From Aureobasidium sp. EXF-3400 (lineage: Eukaryota; Ascomycota; Dothideomycetes; Dothideales; Saccotheciaceae): DNA of 64,000 nt. Positions within the stretch are counted from its first letter, which is position 1, and each line of letters opens with the position of its first letter. Shown piece after piece: positions 57,088-64,000 of this stretch. The DNA lies in contig SWBL01000078.1 in the NCBI GenBank assembly GCA_024195585.1, positions 1 to 64,000 on the forward strand, in the 5' to 3' direction. The notes under the pieces are model-generated. The model did no database searches and was not told where the DNA came from. It worked only from the letters and a program-made list of their open reading frames with translations. The translations under genes and the position numbers were made by a program.

Positions 57088-58116
57088 TCACTGCGCGACA
57101 GACCATCTCTGCGACTGGTTTTGTCTTTGACCCTTGACGTCTCTAAAGAATGTGCCAAAGTCGTATCCTCGAATGTCATCCTCTTCCACTTCCATTCCAC
57201 GCTCTGTCAAGAACACCTTCAGATCTGCCATGACCTCCACTGCAGACTCGTACTCGCCCAGCCAACATTTCCTGACCAAGTGCCCGAGCTTCTCCTCTTC
57301 GAGTGCCGGTAACGATCCAGTATTGATCATTTCCTGCACTTCAATATCTCGTATCCTGCCTTCAACAGGGCTCTGGTCTGTCATCAATGTATAGATCAAG
57401 GTAGCCCAATCAAAAAGATCCACCCTCGCAGTAGGTCGCTCATGTCGTGTATTCCGTACCCACGGCCACCGAAACTCCTCTCCACAATGCATATAACCTT
57501 GAACTCGCTCTCCCTTCATGTTGACGAAATCAGCCGATTGGAAACTAACGAGTGCTATGCTCAAATCATCGTATAGCCAGAAACAATCTGGGCTTACAAT
57601 TTTCATGTGAATGATCCCATTGCGGTGGATCTCAGACAAGGCAGAGAAGATCTGCAACGCCCAGCGATAGATCAGAGGTAGGTATGTCGGAGCAATCGAA
57701 CCAGCCTCGTTCTCAGGATACATGCGCGTGCGATGAGTAGCGAGAAACGTTTTCAGCGGACCACCTCCAGGTTTCTCCAGCAGCGGAAACGCAGTAGCAC
57801 CATCTCTGCCTTCGTACTTCACAATCCTGTTGCATTTTGACTCTGCTGCATTCAATTTCTCATAGACCAGTACGTTCCTCCACACCAGCTCAGCTTCACT
57901 TTCGCGCAACCAATCCGCATCTTCTGACACGTCGCCGTCGTAAGGATATCGTCCTCCAGGGATCATGATTAGGGTGTTGTCATAGACCGCCTCGTCGATT
58001 TCGTAAACGAAACATAGGGGGTCTAGGAGTCCTGCCCAGGACTCGGGAGATAACTTGAGCGGTGTCGCCGAAGGATCGCGAGTTGGCTGCGTATAGACGA
58101 GTTTCGTGCGTGCCAT
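57088..58116 (-). CDS. Protein-kinase-fold pseudokinase
   Basis: A single exon of 342 residues. The C-lobe is recognisable: YRWALQIFSALSEIHRNGII (helix before the catalytic loop), HMKIVSPDCFWL (in place of HRD-x-K-x-x-N), ALVSFQSADF (in place of the DFG strand), then WPWVRNTRHERPTARVDLFD, WATLIYTLMTDQSPV and LVRKCWLGEYESAVEVMADL. The catalytic Asp, the DFG Asp and a clear Gly-rich loop are missing, so it is probably inactive as a kinase. The N-lobe keeps VWRNVLVYEKLNA and RIVKYEGRDG. Such small single-exon kinase-like proteins are common in filamentous ascomycetes. There is no signal peptide. Role unknown. Confidence 0.8.
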   Translation of the reverse strand: MARTKLVYTQPTRDPSATPLKLSPESWAGLLDPLCFVYEIDEAVYDNTLIMIPGGRYPYDGDVSEDADWLRESEAELVWRNVLVYEKLNAAESKCNRIVKYEGRDGATAFPLLEKPGGGPLKTFLATHRTRMYPENEAGSIAPTYLPLIYRWALQIFSALSEIHRNGIIHMKIVSPDCFWLYDDLSIALVSFQSADFVNMKGERVQGYMHCGEEFRWPWVRNTRHERPTARVDLFDWATLIYTLMTDQSPVEGRIRDIEVQEMINTGSLPALEEEKLGHLVRKCWLGEYESAVEVMADLKVFLTERGMEVEEDDIRGYDFGTFFRDVKGQRQNQSQRWSVAQ

Positions 58117-59023
58117 GTCTCCTGCGTTTCTGGTCTAGGGAATTGATTCAGGCTAACGAAGTCGATTCGCTGAAAAAGTTGTAGTGGTGCTCAAGAACCA
58201 AACTTCGCTGGGAATCGAAGTCGGAGAGGTTGTTTTGCTCGAGCAGGGTGGCCCGTACAGCAAGTAAATTGCGTTGACATGCACGCCGTGTGTATCTGGC
58301 GACCTTTCGTATCGACTGGTAGATCCTTTGTGAAAGTCAAAGTACGCGTAGTGTTGTCCTCCGCTCCATCATCATTTTGTTGTGTTATAGATGTTGTGTT
58401 TCTGTCGGTCCTGGAGAATTTTGAATTGTGCTTCTAGTGTGTGTGATCAGGCGCTGTAGAGACACAGCCATTCAATAAATGGTTAATATGTTCCTATAGT
58501 TTCCGAAACGACCAGCAATGAACGATCTCTTGAAGCCTTGTGCAGTCATCGATATACTACTTAGCCGTCTGATGCAAGGTGCTTGTTCAAGGACACGACC
58601 ATATGGACGATGATCAAACCACGACTTATGACCATTCGGGAAAGAGGTTTTGACGCCGCTGGCGGCCAACAGAGACAAAGTCCCAGCCAAGGTGACCAAA
58701 CCTAAAGAGGAAGTGTTCGCGCGAAGCGCATGGACAGCGGCTGTCGAAATCCTCCGACTTCATTCAAACTTGTCATCGTCGGCAACTTCTTCCTTGTCTC
58801 ATGAGTGTACGAGCTCAGCCAAGATGTACAAAACACATCAGACTGTAATAGGAAGTATTCGAGCGATTCTCAAAGTCTGTATTGCTCTAAGGTAGGTCTT
58901 GCTGTGCAGCTCGAGGAAGGTATAAAGAGACGTCGGCGATATAAAATTCCGTCGATCAACTTCCATCTACATCGTCATCTTTGCAATTGTTATATTTCAG
59001 TATCTTGCTTCTGTTTGCCCATT
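58117..59023. promoter_or_regulatory. Divergent region, pseudokinase and lipase-like genes
   Basis: 907 bases with both promoters. TATAAA at 58921-58926 lies about 100 bases before the ATG at 59024. No further gene is supported. Confidence 0.45.
58921..58926 (+). promoter_or_regulatory. TATA box of the PAF-acetylhydrolase-like gene
   Basis: GGTATAAAGAG lies 98 bases before the chosen ATG at 59024 and argues against the upstream in-frame ATG at 58805. Confidence 0.5.
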
Positions 59024-60163
59024 ATGAAGCTGTCCCTGCTCTTTTTGTCGGCGACTCTGACGTCTGCAATCGTCGTCCAACCTCCACTTGGAAGGTATGG
59101 CGTCGCCTCTACTGTTATCGAACTCGTCGACACTTCAAGGAATGACACCTATGCTCCCAAACCGCAATCTCGACGTATCATGGTCTCCGCTTTCTATCCG
59201 GTCAACTCACTCAAGAGGTGTCAACCAGTCATGCTACCATATATGCCTCCTGCTACGGCAGCTGTGTATGACAAGATGTGCGCACCTATCGGTATTCCCA
59301 ATGGCACTTTTGGCTTCTTCGAACTTTCCACTTGCGCTTTCAACCGCAAAGATCGCAGTCGCGGTCCTAATAGCTTCCCTGTTGTGCTCTTCTCGCCTGG
59401 CCTGGGTAACTTTCGTCTTTTGTACGGTGCGATGGCTCAATCTCTGGCTAGTCATGGTTACGTGGTTATCACCATGGACCACGCCTACGATGCAAACATT
59501 TTCGAATATCCTGACAAGTTCATCGCGCTTGCAGTCGATATCTCGACCACTGAGCAGATTACAGCAGACGTACTTGTACGCCAGCACGATGTCTCTTTCC
59601 TTGTTGACCAATTGCACGACTGCTCAATCAGACACCAGCTATTCCATGACATCGCGAGTTCGAAGTCTTTGAAAAAGATCCTCACGATGGGCCACTCTCT
59701 AGGCGGTGCAACAGCTGCAGCTGCAATGCTCGCTGATCATCGTATAGCTGCTGCTGTCAATTTCGACGGCACTATGTTCGGCGACGTCTTGAACGAAGGC
59801 CTGAGATCTCCTTTCATGATCATGAGCCACCAAGGCAAGAATCTGACCACTGATCCCTCTTGGACTCAAGTCTGGCCCAAAGTCACGGGCTCGGAACTTG
59901 CTGTTACGCTTAATGGCACGGTGCACGGTTCTTATACTGATCTAACTTTGTTGGCCAATACCCTGGGACTCTCAGCTAAGACCAGTGCCCAAGTTGAAGA
60001 ACTTTTGGGCACGATGGACGGAAAGACGGCTATGGAGAATATCAATGCGTTTGTTGGACAATTTTTCAAGTTTGTGGAACGAAAGACGAAGAACTTGCTT
60101 CCAAGCGACATGGCTAAGAAGTTTCCTCAAGCAACAGTGCTTGACAAGCATGTTTGCAGGTAG
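59024..60163 (+). CDS. Secreted PAF-acetylhydrolase-like alpha/beta hydrolase
   Basis: A single exon of 379 residues. I start at 59024 because a signal peptide follows (MKLSLLFLSATLTSAIVVQP); the upstream in-frame ATG at 58805 would put the TATA box inside the coding region. The layout matches PAF-acetylhydrolase class II proteins: an early beta segment ending PVVLFSPGLGNFRLLYG, an SLASHGYVVITMDHAYD strand, the nucleophile elbow TMGHSLGGATA (Ser about 225), VNFDGTMFGD (Asp about 248) and TVHGSYTDL (His about 300). It may hydrolyse short-chain phospholipids or other esters outside the cell; substrate is inferred from the family only. Confidence 0.88.
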   Translation: MKLSLLFLSATLTSAIVVQPPLGRYGVASTVIELVDTSRNDTYAPKPQSRRIMVSAFYPVNSLKRCQPVMLPYMPPATAAVYDKMCAPIGIPNGTFGFFELSTCAFNRKDRSRGPNSFPVVLFSPGLGNFRLLYGAMAQSLASHGYVVITMDHAYDANIFEYPDKFIALAVDISTTEQITADVLVRQHDVSFLVDQLHDCSIRHQLFHDIASSKSLKKILTMGHSLGGATAAAAMLADHRIAAAVNFDGTMFGDVLNEGLRSPFMIMSHQGKNLTTDPSWTQVWPKVTGSELAVTLNGTVHGSYTDLTLLANTLGLSAKTSAQVEELLGTMDGKTAMENINAFVGQFFKFVERKTKNLLPSDMAKKFPQATVLDKHVCR

Positions 60164-60371
60164 CTACAATCACAAAACCGAATATGGAACTGCGCGTGAA
60201 ACTTGGGAAGGATCGGGAACACCATGGTAGACGATACACGAGCAAGCAGACATTGGGTAGATAATTCAAGGGTAAATCTGATGTAGATTTGTGGTATAAT
60301 TATGTCATGAGGATATTACAAGACAAGACTGTAGCCATGATATCGTAAGGAGTGACGCTCAAAGAGCACAC

Positions 60372-60739
60372 TTAGTTGGAGGTCTGACCACCTTTGCGAC
60401 CGGCCTCGACGGGGTCGACCTTGCCGCCAGCGAACTCTGTGATGCTTGTAAGTGATCAGAAGATGAGAAAATATAGGTGAATACTCACGTCCGTTGCCGC
60501 CGGAGGAACCGCCGGAAGAACCAGTAGACTCGGAAGAGCCACCAGCCTGACCGCCCTGCTTGCCTGCCTCATGGGGGTCGACCTGGCCTTGTGCGAATTG
60601 GCCGGTACCAACGCGCTTGTCAGGAGTTCCGTCCTCCTTGAGGCCTCCGTGCTCTGTGTTCATGTCAGCCGGTGCTACTCTAAGTCGATCAGGAAGAGGC
60701 AAGCAAGTACATACCAGTGGGCTTGTAGGTTCCAGACAT
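60372..60739 (-). CDS. KGG-repeat stress/conidiation-type hydrophilic protein
   Basis: Exons 60739-60715, 60653-60489 and 60436-60372 give 84 residues: MSGTYKPTEHGGLKEDGTPD, a QFAQGQVDPHEAGKQGG unit, a Gly/Ser linker and a second QFAGGKVDPVEAGRKGG unit before the stop. The two KGG/KQGG units are the stress-induced repeat shared by bacterial acidophilic and fungal Con-10-like proteins. The protein is fully hydrophilic and likely disordered, as in LEA-like desiccation proteins. A TATA-like GTATAAG lies about 140 bases upstream (60876-60882, minus strand). Both introns are phase 1, so exon 2 (165 bases) is symmetric. Confidence 0.88.
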
Positions 60740-62663
60740 ATTGATAGATTGGATAAAGTAAAGACTTTGTTCTGAAGTAGTGTGGTGTGAAGTGAGATTG
60801 TGCGAGAAGCTGTAAGATCGAAGTGGTCTGGTTGATGATGAAGAAGGAGAGGTAGAGGCAGCAGAGGACGAGGTACTTATACGTCTTTCTGCCATCCTGT
60901 TCGGCGATCGCTTACAGCCATGCAAGTAGTGTCGTTTTCGCTCGGTTTCGTCAGAAGGGCGCAAGTAAGATGAGCTGATGATGCCAGAAAGTGTAAAGGA
61001 TGAGCATGAGCGCCAGCGTCAGGTGGAACATGCATCGGGTAGCTTTCCCCACAGATCGTGCTTGCGTCGTACCTGAAGAGATCGAAGATCTGGTGTTGGA
61101 AATGACGCTTATACAGCTGATCTTCTACCGGAAGCAGCGTTGATTGATTTCCTGGAGCGTGTCATCACCGTGATGAAGCCCCACGCTCGAGGCAACATGT
61201 TCGATCCTTTGTTGACAGGTCAAAGTAATCTCCTATAGCATGCTGCGGCTCGTTTTGAAGCTAGTGCAGAGGTGAATGCTCCTCAATAACTCTCAGTACA
61301 TGTTTTGTGTTCAGTATGTACGAATCTCGAGCTTCTCTTGGTTGCAATGGTTCAGTAATCTTTCATCATGATCAGATAACGCCATCAGGGTTGTTTCTGT
61401 TTAATTGTGGCAAACGACGCTATTGCGTTCCGAATCGAGCGTAAAGTGGTTTCGCGATCGCGGTCTCGGCACGCGCCATGATGACGCGCGCGAAATTGGA
61501 GCTCCAGAAAAATAGTGTCAACATCATCAGAGCCGCACAGGTCTCCACCCGTTTTTCCAGATCTCATTGAACGGTTTGAACTCAATCGCTTCTGGTCGCT
61601 TCTTCTTCAGCCGCGTGGAGTCGATGAACATGCGGTTTTGGTTTAGTCCGCTGTTGCAACTCCACTATTGACCCGACGATGAACCCCCCTCGTGATGTTG
61701 GTTGCGTGGTAAGTGCTTCATGCAGGGGCCTGAAGCTTCTGGATATTGTGGTTTGACATCATGAATCCTGGTCGATCTGTTTACTATTGGCAGGATGTGC
61801 GCGAGGGGAGAGACAGTGGGCTGCCAAAAGACAGATGCAATCGTCTTTGTAATGCGATCCTTCACAGATGTAGTGGTCATGGTTCGGATTCATGAGGTGA
61901 TTCCAAGCGATGTGACGTTCGGTCGTCTGACGATGAGGTGATTGAGCATCTGCCTCTTACAACACGAGGGGCACTGCTGTCTTTGGTTGATGCAAGACTT
62001 GCACTGCACTGCACAAGCATTGGAAGGCAGCGATGCAGCCAAGAGGCAGACCGCTTTTCTGCAACTCTGCCAGCTCGTAGTCGCTGCAACTGGACGAGCC
62101 TGCAAAATGCTGACAGCCTTCTGGACGCTCGCCTGAGCCGAACAACCAAAGAGAGCCTCTATCTTCTCCGAGTTGCACGGTCTTCTTTTGCTGCGGTTCG
62201 ACATCTTGACTCTAGGTCGAGTCTTCAAGAAGGCTTCACGAGCTTCTGCTCACCTCAGTGCTCGAGAGCTCGATTTCCTGGCCGAAGCCACAAGAATGCG
62301 GTCCGCTAGGAAAGAGCAGCGATCGAGCTACAGAATCACGAGAACACGTTCGATCAGCTAAGTATCTCAATTGGAGTGTCAGAGATTTTTCGACACTGCT
62401 GCTCTACAGCGTCGCGCATTTCAGCCGCATGCTTCGGGCTTCAGCCGCAAACCGCGGCTGATCGAAACTTCGCTGGCCAACGTAGAAAATCATGGAGAGA
62501 ATCTACCCCTCATCACCCCTCACTGGAGAGAAAGACAAGTCCGGCGGACAAACACAACTCCATTCTACCCCTCCTCGACCAGCGAAACATAAATGTTTAT
62601 GGTTCGCAGTTTCACAGAATTGCTGATAATTGAATATAGAGCGTCAAAAATTGTTGAAACAAC
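60740..62663. other. 1.9-kb gene-poor stretch
   Basis: No gene is supported. The minus-strand frame at 61890-62228 is Cys-rich (CAVQCKSCINQRQQCPSCCK) but has no known Cys spacing and no partner exon. Parts of both strands are open around 61940-62460 without motifs. It includes the promoters of the KGG gene and the dehydrogenase gene. Confidence 0.4.
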
Positions 62664-63857
62664 ATGTCTAGTACAAATTACAAGATTGCTTGCATCCCTG
62701 CCGACGGCATTGGCCCGGAGGTCATCAACGCGGGTGTCAAAGTGCTCAAAGCTCTGAGTGCAGCGAGCAAATCATTTACTCTGGGGTTTGAACATTATGA
62801 CTGGAGCTCTGAAACATACAAGAAGACTGGCAAATACATCCCCGACAATGGGTTGGAAGATTTGAAAAAGCATGATGCGATTTTGTTTGGAGCTGTGGGT
62901 GCTCCGGGTAAGCTTTTGATCATCCTTGATACGACAAGAACGAATGTAAACTCATGCGAAACAACAGATGTTCCTGACCATATCTCACTCTGGAGTCTGC
63001 GTCTAGCCATCTGTCAGGGCTTCCAACAATACGCAAACGTTCGTCCGACACGAATCCTAAGAGGCACCGAGTCACCCCTCCGCAAAGCGACAACCGGCGA
63101 CCTGGACTGGGTCATCATTCGCGAAAACAGCGAAGGCGAATACGCAGGCCAAGGTGGTCGCAGCCACAAAGGTCAACCTTGGGAGACAGCAACTGAAGTC
63201 AGTATCTTCACTCGCCATGCCGTAACCAGACTCCTCAAATTTGCGTTCGAGATTGCGCAGAAGAGAGACAAGAAACATATCACAGTGGTTACCAAGAGCA
63301 ACGCACAAAGAAATGGTATGGTTATGTGGGATGAGATTGCGGCTGAGGTTGCAAAGGAGTTTCCTGATGTCAAGGTGGAGAAGATGTTGGTGGATGCTAT
63401 GACTTGTCGTATGGTGCTGCAACCACAATCGCTGGATACCATTGTCGCTACAAATCTTGTAAGATGCCAATTTCCCCCCAGCAAAGACTCAAGTCGCTGA
63501 TTCGAAGTACAGCATGCCGATATCCTTTCCGATCTAGCTGCAGCACTAGCAGGGTCCATTGGCATAGCACCAACCTCCAATCTCGATCCCACACGCCAGA
63601 ACCCCAGTATGTTCGAACCAATCCACGGTTCCGCTTTCGATATCACAGGAAAAGGCATCGCCAACCCTGTAGGCACATTCTGGACAGCAGCAGAGATGCT
63701 ACGGTGGTTGGGTGAAGAAGCCGCTGCAGACAGATTGCTTGATTGCTTGGAGAACGTATGTGGAAATGGTATTCTGACACGCGACTTGGGTGGTAAAGCA
63801 ACCACAAAGGAAGTGACCGATGCAGTCTGCGAGGAGATCAAGAAAAGCTATGCGTAG
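62664..63857 (+). CDS. Tartrate dehydrogenase / isopropylmalate dehydrogenase-type decarboxylating enzyme
   Basis: Oxidative decarboxylation of a 2-hydroxy acid with NAD and a divalent metal. Exons 62664-62907, 62968-63458 and 63513-63857 give 359 residues. Motifs are CIPADGIGPEVI, AILFGAVGAPD (across intron 1), LWSLRLAICQGFQQYANVRP, VIIRENSEGEYAGQGG, VTKSNAQRNG, VDAMTCRMVL, ATNLHADILSDLAAALAGS (across intron 2), and the cofactor site MFEPIHGSAFDITGKGIANP. ENSEGEYAGQGG and the NVRP-x-x-IL motif place it nearer tartrate dehydrogenase (TtuC-like) than Leu2. The exact substrate (tartrate, malate or related) is inferred. Confidence 0.92.
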
Positions 63858-63892
63858 ATGCAAGATGTGAATTTACATCAATCATCGCCCCA

Positions 63893-64000
63893 TCAGGCTC
63901 GGTTAGCCTGACCTTTCTTTCCCATCATCCACGGCCCAGTTTCCTTGTTGTCCAGGACCATCATCCCCAACCTCTTCTCATAGGCCTTGCGACTTGTCTC
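63893..64000 (-). CDS. 3' end of a minus-strand gene running off the window
   Basis: From 64000 down to TGA at 63893-63895 the minus strand is open for 35 codons, ending with a basic, Met-rich tail (RLGMMVLDNKETGPWMMGKK). It fits the C-terminus of a convergent gene, but the stretch is too short to name and could be chance. Confidence 0.35.
   Translation of the reverse strand, partial: ETSRKAYEKRLGMMVLDNKETGPWMMGKKGQANRA

Noticed and set aside
61890..62228. 112-codon Cys-rich minus-strand frame
   Set aside because: The Cys spacing matches no zinc cluster or toxin-like framework I know, and there is no clear promoter or partner exon.

Overview
The window is nuclear DNA from a filamentous ascomycete (Pezizomycotina; a dothideomycete-like lineage is my guess, not proven). 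The evidence is short introns of about 50-60 nt with GTANGT-type donors and CTNAC-like branch points, Zn2Cys6 and RTA1 genes, fungal-only domains (DUF3632- and DUF7514-type) and a C-rich-to-T-rich (RIP-like) AT block. I rebuilt exon structures by hand from splice signals, reading frame and recalled family motifs; no alignment was run.

Layout. 1-6.7 kb: the 3' part of a GH13 alpha-glucosidase, then a gene graveyard holding the tail of an MFS transporter, the tail of a YtcJ-like amidohydrolase and a cytochrome P450 relic, with one apparently intact low-complexity secreted-protein gene among them. 6.7-26 kb: a dense conserved block with an AMT2-type ammonium transporter, ubiquitin C-terminal hydrolase, archaemetzincin, an Atos-like protein, rRNA-processing factor Fyv7, replicative helicase subunit Mcm3, a DUF7514-type protein and a tricalbin-type ER-membrane tether. 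26-39 kb: an accessory island with a broken tannase fragment, a 763-residue protein carrying a transglutaminase-like Cys-His-Asp triad, a divergent six-exon gene of unknown function, a dead DyP peroxidase, a strongly AT-rich block, an intact-frame pyranose 2-oxidase lacking the usual catalytic His, and a DUF3632-like gene. 40-64 kb: alkaline phosphatase, two Zn2Cys6 regulators, an RTA1 protein, a PLAC8 protein, a GPI-type cell-wall protein, a frameshifted tannase/feruloyl esterase, an aldo-keto reductase, a pseudokinase, a PAF-acetylhydrolase-like lipase, a KGG stress protein and a tartrate/isopropylmalate-type dehydrogenase.

The conserved genes are unrelated housekeeping functions. The most coherent theme is the 32.6-37.9 kb segment. 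A pyranose oxidase (H2O2 producer) and a DyP peroxidase (H2O2 consumer) sit head to head, but an AT-rich block fills their shared upstream region, the peroxidase is dead, and the oxidase has lost residues thought essential. The other notable items are the transglutaminase-like gene with its divergent neighbour, an in-frame stop followed by 97 open codons at the tricalbin 3' end, and a dispersed tannase fragment that keeps codons lost from the frameshifted full-length copy 27 kb away.
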